A stretch of DNA of 53,797 nt. Source: Chamaesiphon sp. 336R_metabinner_41 (GTDB lineage: Bacteria; Cyanobacteriota; Cyanobacteriia; Cyanobacteriales; Chamaesiphonaceae). This document shows, piece after piece, positions 41,401 through 50,384 of this stretch. The first letter of the stretch is position 1. Every line of letters starts with the position of its first letter. Position numbers and translations under genes: made by a program. The DNA lies in assembly GCA_025359915.1 (NCBI GenBank), contig JANYDE010000010.1, forward strand, positions 1 through 53,797, written 5' to 3'. A model generated the notes under the pieces. The model had not been told where the DNA came from, did no database searches, and saw only the letters and a program-made list of their open reading frames with translations.

Positions 41401-43839
41401 AGCAGCAGCAACATGGAGATCTAACGTTAACTGATATTGGGTTTCCCAACAGTTATCATCAAGGAGTTCGATCCCTGTGTGGAAATAAAGATTTGCCGCA
41501 GCATAGGCAGTAGATTTCCTTGCTTTTTTACCCGCATTAAAGTTAAGATCGACAATTCTTTGTCGATCGCATGGATCGGTAATTAGTTCCTTTGCGATAT
41601 TCAAATGCCCGACAATATCAAACAATCTTTCTTCTCTGACAATTTCAGAAAAATTTTGCTGGAGCAACTGTCCAATTCTGAGATGGGTTACTTGTTTTTT
41701 GCGATCGGGAATCAGGGAGTAAGCGGCTTGTTGAACGCGATCGTGTAGAAAGCGATAAACTGGATTAGCCTCGGTATTCAGTCCAGATTGGTGAGTTGAT
41801 TGGGTGAAAAATTTATATATTTCTGTTGTTGGAATCAATAAATTTTCTTGCAATCCGCTCCACAATACCGCCGCCGTGTCCTCAGGAGATCGATCCAAAA
41901 CAATTGCTAAGGTATGTAGATCGAATTGTGCCCCAATACAAGCGGCTAAAGCGATCGCTGATTGAGTTGCTGGTGGCAACTTTTGCAACTGTAATGCCAT
42001 AAATTCCACCACATCATCGGTTACAGCCAAAGCTCGAACTCGAACAAGATCGCAACTCCACCCGCCGACACCAATATTATTACTCAGACGATCGAAACTA
42101 ATTAGTCCATCTTCATATAATGCTTTGAGAAATTGAGTCGTAAAAAAGGGATTCCCTTTGGTTTTGAGTGCCACCAATTCAGCTAGAGGTTGAGCTAACA
42201 ATAGATCGCATTTTAATGTATCTGCAACTAACTGATTCAAATTTTGTCGATCGAGCAATTTTAGAGATATCTGATTAACTACTGTTCCAGTCTTAACAAT
42301 TTCATCGATCGCCAACATTGATGGATGAATTAGCGAAACTTCATTATCCCGATAAGCTCCTAATACCAGCAAATATGCTGTATCCTGCATAAGTAATTGC
42401 AGTAAGTTTAAAGACGCTGAATCAGCCCATTGTAGATCGTCGAGAAATAATACCAGTGGATGTGCGGCGGTGGCAAACAAGCGCGTAAATTTCTGGATCA
42501 GCAGATTGAATCGCTGTTGTCCGGCACTGCCGGATAATTCGGCGACTGGAGATTGCTGTCCAATAATCCGTTCTAATTCGGGAATAACATCAATCAATAC
42601 CTGCCCATTTTCCCCGACAGCCGCCAGAATTTGTGTTTTCCAGATTTGCAGTTGTGACTCTGATTCCGATCGCAATTGCCCCATCAAATCGCGGAAGGCT
42701 TGCACAAAAGCTGAAAATGGAATGTTGCGCTGAAATTGGTCGTACTTGCCCTTGAGGAAGTAGCCTCGCTGCCGCACAATCGGTTTATGAACTTCTTGAA
42801 TGACCACAGTTTTGCCAATCCCCGAACAGCCAGCTACCAGCACCAGCTCAGTTTTACCTTGACTGACTCGTTCAAAAGCATTGAGTAACATTTGGACTTC
42901 TGGCTCTCGTCCATACAGTTTTTCGGGAATGAGAAAACGGTCGCTCCGATCCTGCTCTCCCAATCCAAATAATTGAATTTTTCCGGTTGTTTGTAATTGA
43001 GCTAAACAAATTTCTAGATCGTGTTTTAATCCCAGTGCATTTTGATAACGATCTTCAGCATTCTTTGCCATCAATTTGCTGACGATCTGCGAAATTGCTA
43101 GGGGAATATTTGGCAATAGTTGATGGATTGGAATTGGTTGTTTGGCAAGATGACAATGTACCAATTCTAGTGGATCGTTGGAAATAAACGGTAATTGACC
43201 TGTTAGTAGTTGATAACAGGTCACACCCAAAGCATAATAATCGCTGCGATAGTCGATGCCCCGATTCATCCGTCCAGTTTGTTCGGGGGCAATATATGCT
43301 AATGTCCCTTCCAGCATATTAGCATTTTTGATTTCTTGAGTTTCTTTTGGCAATCGCGAAGAAATACTAAAATCAATCAGCTTTATTTGCAGTGTCTCTG
43401 GATTAATTAGAACATTATCTGGTTTGATATCTTTGTGAATTACCTGATGAATATACAATTCTTCCAGTGCCTGAGCAATTTGCACGGCAATCTGGAGAAA
43501 GGTGGTTAATGTTTGGGTATTCTGCCCCAAAGATTCCACTCGATCTAAGTAAGCTTGCAGTGAAATACTACCGCAATCCTCTAGGATCAGAGCGTAGGAG
43601 TTTTGGTAGGTTTCTAATGCCAGCGTTTTGATGATATTGGGTAGATCGAAATCTTTGCCAATATCATATTTATGTCTGAACTTGAGCAGTTCATTGGAGC
43701 TGGGAAATGGATTCCGTAGAATTTCGATTGTCACTGGATATAAATCGGACTCTCGGATTCCTCGATAGATGAGAGTCCGAGTGCCCGCATAAATCTCTTC
43801 AGAGATCCTATATCCAGGTATGCACACGATCTTTTTCAT
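38449..43839 (-). CDS. Ser/Thr kinase - AAA ATPase - GAF - histidine kinase multidomain sensor
   Basis: The 1796-residue signalling protein has the HstK-type layout. It has an N-terminal Hanks kinase domain (about 8-280), an AAA_16/STAND ATPase (about 305-560; Walker A GCSGIGKTVV, Walker B LVLFLDDLQWAD), a long helical TPR-like region (about 640-1330), a GAF domain (about 1375-1515), a HisKA domain with His1558 in SHELRTP, and a HATPase domain ending GTGLGLNLIREL. The Ser/Thr kinase domain has HKDIKPDNVL, but the VAIK lysine is Glu39 (VTIEIL) and DFG reads DFS. The STK part may therefore be inactive or act only as a binding module. No response regulator is adjacent. The C-terminal eight residues come from a tandem repeat. 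Confidence 0.9.
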   Translation of the reverse strand: MKKIVCIPGYRISEEIYAGTRTLIYRGIRESDLYPVTIEILRNPFPSSNELLKFRHKYDIGKDFDLPNIIKTLALETYQNSYALILEDCGSISLQAYLDRVESLGQNTQTLTTFLQIAVQIAQALEELYIHQVIHKDIKPDNVLINPETLQIKLIDFSISSRLPKETQEIKNANMLEGTLAYIAPEQTGRMNRGIDYRSDYYALGVTCYQLLTGQLPFISNDPLELVHCHLAKQPIPIHQLLPNIPLAISQIVSKLMAKNAEDRYQNALGLKHDLEICLAQLQTTGKIQLFGLGEQDRSDRFLIPEKLYGREPEVQMLLNAFERVSQGKTELVLVAGCSGIGKTVVIQEVHKPIVRQRGYFLKGKYDQFQRNIPFSAFVQAFRDLMGQLRSESESQLQIWKTQILAAVGENGQVLIDVIPELERIIGQQSPVAELSGSAGQQRFNLLIQKFTRLFATAAHPLVLFLDDLQWADSASLNLLQLLMQDTAYLLVLGAYRDNEVSLIHPSMLAIDEIVKTGTVVNQISLKLLDRQNLNQLVADTLKCDLLLAQPLAELVALKTKGNPFFTTQFLKALYEDGLISFDRLSNNIGVGGWSCDLVRVRALAVTDDVVEFMALQLQKLPPATQSAIALAACIGAQFDLHTLAIVLDRSPEDTAAVLWSGLQENLLIPTTEIYKFFTQSTHQSGLNTEANPVYRFLHDRVQQAAYSLIPDRKKQVTHLRIGQLLQQNFSEIVREERLFDIVGHLNIAKELITDPCDRQRIVDLNFNAGKKARKSTAYAAANLYFHTGIELLDDNCWETQYQLTLDLHVAAAEAAYLEGNLERMEEISMLVLRSARTILETVSIYRIQIAALTANGRGEEAISRGAIVLSQLGFELPTTPNEAKTAEALDILKRKLQHQQIEDLLNLPTMSIGGSGAIASPLENLQAQLTMELLADLSAPIFNVKPSLLPILSFKMVSLSIQFGNIPASAMGYVNCGFVLSALFGEPETGYRFGKIALALVDSLNAREFQGRISFLFATWIQHRRESIRSTISILKCAYTASRESGDLLAMGYSSSCYFDANLICGVELHTWEREISLYAIELERLKQYSAQAYLSMKRQVAINLMVRESQPDCLIGTAYDENMMIPRHHQDGEFIAIAFVYSYKLMLAYLFDEYKAALENITQCEPYLPAVTGMILVPMFNFYAALTRTTLSDNQPEQDRFLSLSQVEIYQAEVYKWAQETPMNHLHKWDLIEAEKQRVFGKKAAAIEHYDRAIAGAKKHQFVHEEALANELAAKFYLGWGKEQIAQVYMIEAYYCYDRWGAIAKIEHLAALYPQLLSSILDSASINVVGTNKNAIGSSVSCDPKSLDFASLLKASQTISQEVNLDQTIVNLLDIIITNGGADKCILLLKAETNLQVVARVTLGTQAQFLSPTSFDLSTDVAINLINKVLNSLEPILLVDATQSIDFAGDAYLQENQPKSVLCLPIIDRGKLIGILYLENQLTTGSFTDDRVETLQVLVAQAAISIENAKLYTELQSSVDLLEQRVEERTIELKAAKELAESAERTKTSFFNNMSHELRTPLNAILGMSEGLIEQVYGDLNPQQLRCLQVIDRSGTHLLGLIDDILDLAKMEAGKLELDCTLTNISQLCHTSSLFVEPQALKKRIQIVINIPPNLPDLLVDERRICQVLINLLSNAVKFTPENGLIVLEVAHVVAENHAWIQIAVTDNGIGIESENLDRLFKPFVQIDSALSRTAQGTGLGLNLIRELVDLHGGRVGVTSEIGVGSRFTVDLPCGDLPFVFPLSQDQWFSGLVV

Positions 43840-44030
43840 TTCCCAGTCCTCAATGAGTAACCATAACTATATTAAAGATGACTAGCAGGAATTTTTAATG
43901 CAAATGCTCTAACGCTTATGCGATTTAGCTTTGAGCGATTTAAAAAGTAAACTTACTAACTCTTCTAGGCTATATACTTATAGTATTCCCACCGAACTAG
44001 CTATAATCTAGATCTTTGGCAAATAAATAA

Positions 44031-45947
44031 TTATCGGATAAAGCATACCCGATACATTCCGTTGCAAAAATCCCACAGTGCATCAGAAGTCATTGCTAAT
44101 CCTTGCAACACCGCAGCCCGATCTCCATTTGAGTCGTCGATCTGGCGGGCTAGGGTCATTACTTCATCAACATGGTCAGCCTCTAACTCTCCGTGGAGAT
44201 AGAACCATGAGGCAACAGAACTATCCAATGTCGATCTAGCTAACTCTTTGTTTACGATCTCGTCTCTTTGCTCACCACGAATCTCCATGAGAATAGCTGC
44301 GCCTACACCTACATAAGGATTGGGATTGGAGTATAATGCATCCAACCCTTGGCTCAATTTAAAACCAGGTGCTAACATTTCTGTTGTGATAATTTCTGGT
44401 TTATGTGGTTCAAGACCTAGTATAAATCGATCAAATATTTCTTTGTGAATATGAGATACATTTCCATTTCCTAGTTCTTCATTCAACTGTTTTGCCAAAA
44501 CACAACGAACTAGATCGTTATCAATGTGAGCAATAACAAGCGCAAGTCTTCGGGTGAAATGGGCGACAATTCCCTCCTGAAAATTGGCAAATAACAACCA
44601 CATATTGTTCAGATTAGCAGGTTCTCGCCGCAATCTTTGAAAGAAAGGATGGTCTTCAACCGAGTTAACTTTATAGTATAAAACCATCTCTCCAAGAGAT
44701 GGTAAAGATCGCGCTGATTTTGCAGTAACTGTTGTGATAGGAGGTCGAACTGTGTTGACTTCTGGATTGATGTAAATACCGATCCGCCGTTGTTGCTGCT
44801 CTCGACGGAGAGAAGTATAAGAATGCATCCCCACTCCTGCTTCTAGCGGTCGTCGTGCCGTCAAAGATTGGATTGCTGACTGATATATAGAGATGGGCAG
44901 ACTGGATTGGATCAAGTATAGATCGAGTCGATCGCAGACAGCTCGATCGTCAGTCGCATAGTTAGAAATCGGGAGGTATAGCGTTCCACTTGAGGGAATA
45001 GCATCGTCCCCTTCGATGAGAGAAAAACAGGTAATAGCTGACTTGGCGAAGAATGAGGTTTGACCTGGTGCCATTGCTTGGCAGAATTCGATCGCATCTC
45101 CAGCGACATAGTTTCGAGCTGCACTGAGGGCTGATTCTAGCTCTGCGGGGGTAGCATCATGGTGACGGAGATAGACTTTGACTCGTGCGTGAGTATCCGC
45201 AGCGAGATCGAGGGAAAAGTAGACAAATTCGTCTTTGTCGGGGCCGCGTTGAGCTGCTGTCTCGGCTAATGTCGGCCAAGCATGGGTGAAACCGAGTCGG
45301 ACTAAAGATTCTTCGACAACTGCGGCAGAACCATTCGGGGATTGGGATTGGGGGTTGAGATAAAGTTTGAAGGCTGGTTCTTTGTCGGGGTAGAAGCAGA
45401 CAGCGTGCCACATCGAGAATTTGGCTGCTGAATTTGTGGGCGTAAATAGGTCGGAAATCTGCTCGAATCGATCGAGACTCACATGATATTTGGCTGCTAA
45501 ATATTTATTTAGTTCTAGTCCGGCTTGCCAATTGGACTGGAGATCGGCATTGCTACCTTGAGCTTCTATTAGGACGCGGAGTTCGACTTTATCGGGGTCT
45601 AAAGCTAGGGAAAACTCAAACGGGGCAAAATCATCGGAAACATCCGATTGCCATCCAGAGATGTCTCCAACGGCTTTGTCGCCCCAGGAGGTGGTGATGC
45701 CGCGAAAGATCTCGGTAATTTGTTCGATCTTACCGCTCAGTCCTACGGCATCACAGAGTGCTGTTAATTTTTCGACTCCACATTCAACATAAGTTTGGGT
45801 GGGGATTAATTTTTCGGGGTCGAAGCCAACTTGAGCCTGACGTTCGATGGAAGGTCGATTTTCTAACCCAAATTCTGTGTCACTTGAGCGATTTTCAGAT
45901 TGATCGATCGACTCTGATACTGTAGAGATACTTTCAGAATTAGTCAT
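44031..45947 (-). CDS. Putative DMATS-type aromatic prenyltransferase fused to heme-oxygenase-like diiron oxidase
   Basis: The product has 638 residues from the ATG at 45947 (a GTG at 45959 is possible). Residues about 45-398 show the DMATS (ABBA-barrel) pattern: Glu111 in PFEFS as indole-side acid, Arg124, KLYLNP (Lys194, Tyr196), RVKVYLRH (Arg255, Lys257, Tyr259), LYLPI (Tyr324) and GIYINP. These are the diphosphate-binding Arg/Lys and the tyrosine shield. Residues about 416-638 match the heme-oxygenase-like iron enzymes: Glu458, EELGNGNVSHIH (Glu491, His501), Glu555 and H-x3-E-x2-H (His585, Glu589, His592). I infer that an aromatic substrate, perhaps Trp or Tyr derived, is prenylated and oxidised. 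Substrate and product are unknown. The gene stands alone between two sensor kinases. Confidence 0.72.
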   Translation of the reverse strand: MTNSESISTVSESIDQSENRSSDTEFGLENRPSIERQAQVGFDPEKLIPTQTYVECGVEKLTALCDAVGLSGKIEQITEIFRGITTSWGDKAVGDISGWQSDVSDDFAPFEFSLALDPDKVELRVLIEAQGSNADLQSNWQAGLELNKYLAAKYHVSLDRFEQISDLFTPTNSAAKFSMWHAVCFYPDKEPAFKLYLNPQSQSPNGSAAVVEESLVRLGFTHAWPTLAETAAQRGPDKDEFVYFSLDLAADTHARVKVYLRHHDATPAELESALSAARNYVAGDAIEFCQAMAPGQTSFFAKSAITCFSLIEGDDAIPSSGTLYLPISNYATDDRAVCDRLDLYLIQSSLPISIYQSAIQSLTARRPLEAGVGMHSYTSLRREQQQRRIGIYINPEVNTVRPPITTVTAKSARSLPSLGEMVLYYKVNSVEDHPFFQRLRREPANLNNMWLLFANFQEGIVAHFTRRLALVIAHIDNDLVRCVLAKQLNEELGNGNVSHIHKEIFDRFILGLEPHKPEIITTEMLAPGFKLSQGLDALYSNPNPYVGVGAAILMEIRGEQRDEIVNKELARSTLDSSVASWFYLHGELEADHVDEVMTLARQIDDSNGDRAAVLQGLAMTSDALWDFCNGMYRVCFIR

Positions 45948-46400
45948 AATAATCCCCACTGTTTTGTAAGTAAATGCTTTATTCTACGGTAGTAAGATAC
46001 CTTAATTTCATACTAGCATATGAATATAGAAAAGCATACACTTACTATTTTTGTTACAACGAGTATACTGATGTTAGTATCTGTCTAAATTTAACGTTGC
46101 AGATTCACTAATACGGTTAAATGCTATGCTATGTCAGCTATCTGGCAATTATTTTTGCTAATTCAACTAGACTAGAGCGCGAAAAGCTTGAAAACTACTT
46201 ACAAGTATCAAAAAAGAACACTGACAACCGATCGCAGCTAATCGATTAAACATTTGACAAAATTATGTAGCTATTTTTACTAAAAACAAATTAACGTACA
46301 AATGTAGCTAGTTATTTGTTACAAAAGCAACAATTTTGAATTTGGAATTGTGGCTAAACCACGATTCACTCTAAATGTCTAATTTTACACAGGGAATCAC
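45948..46400. promoter_or_regulatory. AT-rich spacer upstream of the fusion gene
   Basis: This 450-nt stretch has no credible gene. Its AT content is clearly above that of the neighbours. A GGGG ribosome-binding patch lies 7 nt before the ATG at 45947. The long leader suggests that the fusion gene has its own promoter and perhaps regulated expression; no operator could be identified. Confidence 0.4.
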
Positions 46401-48296
46401 CTAAGTGCCCTGCAATATTGTTTCGATGGTGGAGACCAGTTGCCCTAATTTAACTGGTTTGGTCACATATTGATTCGCGCCAGCATCTAAGCATTTTTGC
46501 CGATCTGTGGGCATCGTCAGAGCTGTCAAGGCGATAATCGGGGTAGTTGCGTATGCCGGAATTTGGCGAATGCGTTGAGTCGCTTCCAATCCATCCATTC
46601 GAGGCATCTGAATGTCCATCAGAATGATGTCGGGACAGCTCATCAGAGTCGGATCTTTGGCGCATTCCTTCAGCAGTAGCACTGCTTGTTCGCCGTCTCC
46701 AGCTTCAGCCAGACGATAACCGCGACTGCTCAAATAGCATGTCATCGTTTCCATATTTGCATCGTTATCTTCCACAACCAAGATTAATGCTTTGGGCTTA
46801 ATCTTGGGCATGTTTTCCAGATCTGGTGTGAGGGGATAGACTGATGGCAATAATGATGGCGGGACAACAATCTCTGCGCTCGGATCGAATGGCAACATTA
46901 CGGTAAAGCAACTACCCCGATTTACGGTACTCTCGACGGCAACATTGCCGCCATGCAATTCGACGATCTGCTTAACTAAGGATAATCCTAGTCCTGTTCC
47001 GGCATATTGGCGATCGAGAGTACTATCGACTTGGACAAATGACTGAAATAATTTACCGATATTTTCAGGCGCAATCCCAATTCCAGTATCGACGATCGAG
47101 AAGGCAATCCGCCGCTGAGATATTCCAGATCTGCCAGTCCCCCCGTCTCCCAGTCTGTCTTGAAAAGGTGCTCTCGCATGGGAAACCCCAAGACCGCACT
47201 TTTCGCTCCCAGTCCCCCCATCCCCCCATCCATCAACAATTCGGACATCCAAGCTAATGCTCCCCCCTTCTGGCGTGAATTTGACCGCATTGCTGAGTAA
47301 ATCTACCAGGACTTGGCGGCAACGACGATCGTCTACTTGAATATTTAGCTGTTTGAGATATTCGGGGAGTTGCAGTTTGACGCTAATTTGCTGTTTGAGG
47401 GCAAGTTTTTCGATCGAGAGTAGACTACTTTGACAGAGAGATTGAATCGGGACATTTGTCAATTCGAGCTGGAATTCATTGGCAGCAATGTTAGAAAGAT
47501 CGAGAAGATCGTTAATTAGGTCTAGCAGTTGTCTACCACTCTTTTCGATCGTTGAAATTGAATGATACTGTCGATCGTTAATTGAGCCAAAAGCTGATGC
47601 TTGCAATGCTTCGGACATCCCCAAGATAGCATTTAGGGGAGTGCGAAGCTCGTGATTCATACTTGCTAGAAATTCATCTTTGAGTCGAGTTGCACGGGTA
47701 AGTTCTTGGGTGGAGATCGCTAATTGTCGATCGCGATCTTGCAATTGCGATTGAGCTTGCTCTCGTTCCCTGATTGCTGCCTGCAATTGCGCTGATAAGC
47801 TTGCCGATTGAATCGCGCTGTGCCGAATATTGACGGCTAAAGCCTCAGCTAAATTAGCTTGGAGACTTGCCTGAGTCAAGATCCCCATCGGATAATGTCG
47901 ATCGTCAACAACTGGTAGGTGGCTAATCTGATATTGTTGGAGTAACTCGATCGCTACAAACAGATCTGTAAAAGCTGATGCTGGCAGTGTAATTAGATGA
48001 GATGTCATCACATCACCGACCGTTAGTTGATCCAAATCCCCTTGTTTGGCAATAAGTTGCACAACATCTCGTTGCGTCATCATCCCCATCAATAGATCGT
48101 CCTCAACCACTAGAATACAACTAGATCCCGTCTGACTTTGGATTTGATTCGATCGATCCTTGCCATTTGAGCACGCTAAAACTCGATGAACACCACTCAT
48201 CCGAGCGACGACATCAATAACTCTTGTGTCGGGGGACACGAGGATCGCAGGTAGCAATGCTGAGAGCAGTTCCGACGGGGTTGAAAGATTCAGCAT
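46401..48296 (-). CDS. Hybrid histidine kinase: CBS pair - HisKA - HATPase - receiver
   Basis: This is a 631-residue cytoplasmic sensor kinase. Two CBS domains (about 20-150; GMMTQRDVVQLI, HLPVVDDRHYPMGILTQASL) probably bind adenine nucleotides. A coiled coil (about 160-205) leads to HisKA with His215 (NHELRTP). HATPase motifs are Asn336 (LSNAVKF), Asp403 (VDTGIGI) and the GTGLGLSL lid. The receiver domain has Glu509/Asp510, Asp561 (ILMDIQMP) and Lys613. All catalytic residues are present. Residues about 355-394 (GWGDGGTG...RSGIS) are an insertion within the HATPase domain encoded by a dispersed repeat and C-rich STRRs, in frame. No cognate regulator gene is next to it. Confidence 0.9.
   Translation of the reverse strand: MLNLSTPSELLSALLPAILVSPDTRVIDVVARMSGVHRVLACSNGKDRSNQIQSQTGSSCILVVEDDLLMGMMTQRDVVQLIAKQGDLDQLTVGDVMTSHLITLPASAFTDLFVAIELLQQYQISHLPVVDDRHYPMGILTQASLQANLAEALAVNIRHSAIQSASLSAQLQAAIREREQAQSQLQDRDRQLAISTQELTRATRLKDEFLASMNHELRTPLNAILGMSEALQASAFGSINDRQYHSISTIEKSGRQLLDLINDLLDLSNIAANEFQLELTNVPIQSLCQSSLLSIEKLALKQQISVKLQLPEYLKQLNIQVDDRRCRQVLVDLLSNAVKFTPEGGSISLDVRIVDGWGDGGTGSEKCGLGVSHARAPFQDRLGDGGTGRSGISQRRIAFSIVDTGIGIAPENIGKLFQSFVQVDSTLDRQYAGTGLGLSLVKQIVELHGGNVAVESTVNRGSCFTVMLPFDPSAEIVVPPSLLPSVYPLTPDLENMPKIKPKALILVVEDNDANMETMTCYLSSRGYRLAEAGDGEQAVLLLKECAKDPTLMSCPDIILMDIQMPRMDGLEATQRIRQIPAYATTPIIALTALTMPTDRQKCLDAGANQYVTKPVKLGQLVSTIETILQGT
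47157..47207. repeat. 51-nt dispersed repeat family, copy 3 (inside a gene)
   Basis: This is the same element as 31514-31564 and (inverted) 27826-27874, with the hairpin TGGG-AAACCCCA core. It is flanked on both sides by CAGTCCCCCC-type STRR units. It lies inside the HATPase domain coding region of the hybrid kinase, and the total insertion keeps the frame. Confidence 0.95.
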
Positions 48297-48545
48297 GTAT
48301 TGTTGAGGAGGATGCTTTCTTTAGAATGCCCTCAAAATTGCATTTACTCCCTTTCCATCCAAAAAATAGAGGATCGCAGTCTATTGACTATTCGCTAAAC
48401 CGCTAAACCGCTAAATCACTCTAGTTGAGTACACTTCGATCCCCGACTGGTAGATAATGAAGGATGGTCAGCCAGATCGATCGATTGTTGACCTTAAAAA
48501 ATGATTTTTTAACATAAACTTACTTATTCAAGTTGGGCGCGATTT

Positions 48546-50384
48546 ATGGAGCAGATGCTGCTAGACACAGGGTGGTTGATACCTTGTTATGGCTTACTGG
48601 GTGCGATTCTTAGTATTCCTTGGATGACAAGATTGGTACGGCGGACTGGGCCAAGACCTGCGGCTTATTTGAATATTTTGATGACAACGATCGCGTTTAT
48701 TCATGGTAGTCTGCTATTTCGGGCAGTTTGGAATCAGGCTCCGCACCATATTGTAATTAATTGGCTGACGGTGGCGGGGTTGGAGTTGAATCTGACTTTT
48801 GAGCTATCGGCGGTAAATGTGGGGGCGATGGAGTCGGTGACGGTATTGAGTTTGATCGCTCAGGTATTCGCCCTGGGCTACATGGAGAAGGATTGGGCAC
48901 TGGCGCGGTTTTTTGCGTTGGTGGGCTTTTTTGAGGGCGCGATGAGTATGGTGGCGATTAGTAATTCACTGTTGGTGAGTTATGGGTTGTTGGAATTGCT
49001 GACGCTGTGTACTTATCTACTGGTGGGCTTTTGGTATGCTCAACCGTTGGTAGTAAAGGCGGCGAGGGATGCGTTTTTGACGAAGCGAGCTGGGGATATT
49101 GTCCTGTTTGCGGGGGTAATTGCGCTGTCGAGTATTGCTGGTAGTCTGGATTTTGACGATCTGTATAAGTGGTGCGATACGGCGGATATTTCGCCTACGA
49201 CGGCGACGCTGATTGGGTTGGCGTTGATTGCTGGGCCGATCGGGAAGTGCGCTCAGTTTCCTCTACACTTATGGTTGGATGAGGCGATGGAAGGGCCGAA
49301 TCCGGCTTCGATTCTGCGGAATTCGGTGGTAGTTACGGGTGGGGCATATATTTTAATTAAGGTTCACCCGATTTTGTATCTGTCCCCAGTTGTGATGACA
49401 ACGTTGATGGTAATTGGGACGGTGACAGCAATTGGGGCTACACTGGTTTCGATCGCCCAAATTGATATCAAGCGGACGATTTCTTATTCCACCAGTGCTT
49501 ATTTGGGGTTGGTATTTATTGCGATCGGTGCTAAGTGGATTAGCTTCGCGCTATTCTTGTTGTTTGCTCATGCGATCGCTAAAGCTCTCATTTTCATGAG
49601 CGTCGGTTGTGTCATTCTGACGACCAATAATCAGGATGTCAACGAATTTGGCGGTCTGGCAAAGAGTATGCCTGCCACGACAATCGCGTTTATCGTCGGT
49701 ACATTGGCGATGACAGGGGTTTTCCCATTAGGTGCATTTTGGGCGTTCCAGGATGGCTTTAAAGGGCTGTGGCTAGACTATCCGTGGGCGATTGCGGTGA
49801 TCTTATTAGTCAATGGTTTAACTGCTTTTAATCTCACCCGTGTATTTGGCTTGGTATTCCTCGGCAAAACTCAGCCCAAAACCAGACGAGCACCGGAAGT
49901 ACCTTGGCCGTTAGCATTACCAATGGTGTTTTTGACAGTCTTTACACTAATGATACCTGCGGTGATGTGGCAGCTCTCATTATTACCAGATTTGGATGAT
50001 ATTAGTCTGTTGGAATATAGCTCGATTAGCTTATCTACCATCCTCGGATTTGTCGTCGGTGGATTGTTGTATTTTAGATCCGATCGCACCCCGATTAAAC
50101 TTTCTCTACCTTGGATTCAAGATCTACTAACTTACGATTTTTATGTAGAGACAATCTATCAGAATACGATCGTTTGGCTGGTTGTGAAATTATCAAAAAT
50201 TACGGCTTGGATCGATCGATATGTGGTCGATGGATTTGTCAATTTAGTCGGTTTCGCAACAGTTTTCAGTAGCGAAGGTTTGAAATATGGCACATCAGGT
50301 CAGGTGCAAAATTACGCGCTCACAATTACTGTTGGTGCTGGAGTTTTGGGCTTAACGATTGCCTGGTTATTCTGGAAGTTTTAA
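48546..50384 (+). CDS. ndhF4: NDH-1MS' subunit NdhF4 (CO2-uptake type NADH dehydrogenase subunit 5)
   Basis: NdhF4 is the distal antiporter-like membrane subunit of the constitutive CO2-uptake NDH-1 complex in the thylakoid membrane. The 612-residue protein has about 15 transmembrane segments and the proton-pumping family motifs: ELLTLCTYLLVGFWY, KRAGDIVLFAG, GPIGKCAQFPLHLWLDEAMEGPNPASILRNSVVVTGGAYILI and DIKRTISYSTSAYLGLVF. It is shorter than the respiratory NdhF1. The downstream ndhD and a cupB-type gene identify this as the F4/D4/CupB set rather than F3/D3/CupA. The ATG at 48546 begins the first transmembrane segment. Confidence 0.9.
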   Translation: MEQMLLDTGWLIPCYGLLGAILSIPWMTRLVRRTGPRPAAYLNILMTTIAFIHGSLLFRAVWNQAPHHIVINWLTVAGLELNLTFELSAVNVGAMESVTVLSLIAQVFALGYMEKDWALARFFALVGFFEGAMSMVAISNSLLVSYGLLELLTLCTYLLVGFWYAQPLVVKAARDAFLTKRAGDIVLFAGVIALSSIAGSLDFDDLYKWCDTADISPTTATLIGLALIAGPIGKCAQFPLHLWLDEAMEGPNPASILRNSVVVTGGAYILIKVHPILYLSPVVMTTLMVIGTVTAIGATLVSIAQIDIKRTISYSTSAYLGLVFIAIGAKWISFALFLLFAHAIAKALIFMSVGCVILTTNNQDVNEFGGLAKSMPATTIAFIVGTLAMTGVFPLGAFWAFQDGFKGLWLDYPWAIAVILLVNGLTAFNLTRVFGLVFLGKTQPKTRRAPEVPWPLALPMVFLTVFTLMIPAVMWQLSLLPDLDDISLLEYSSISLSTILGFVVGGLLYFRSDRTPIKLSLPWIQDLLTYDFYVETIYQNTIVWLVVKLSKITAWIDRYVVDGFVNLVGFATVFSSEGLKYGTSGQVQNYALTITVGAGVLGLTIAWLFWKF

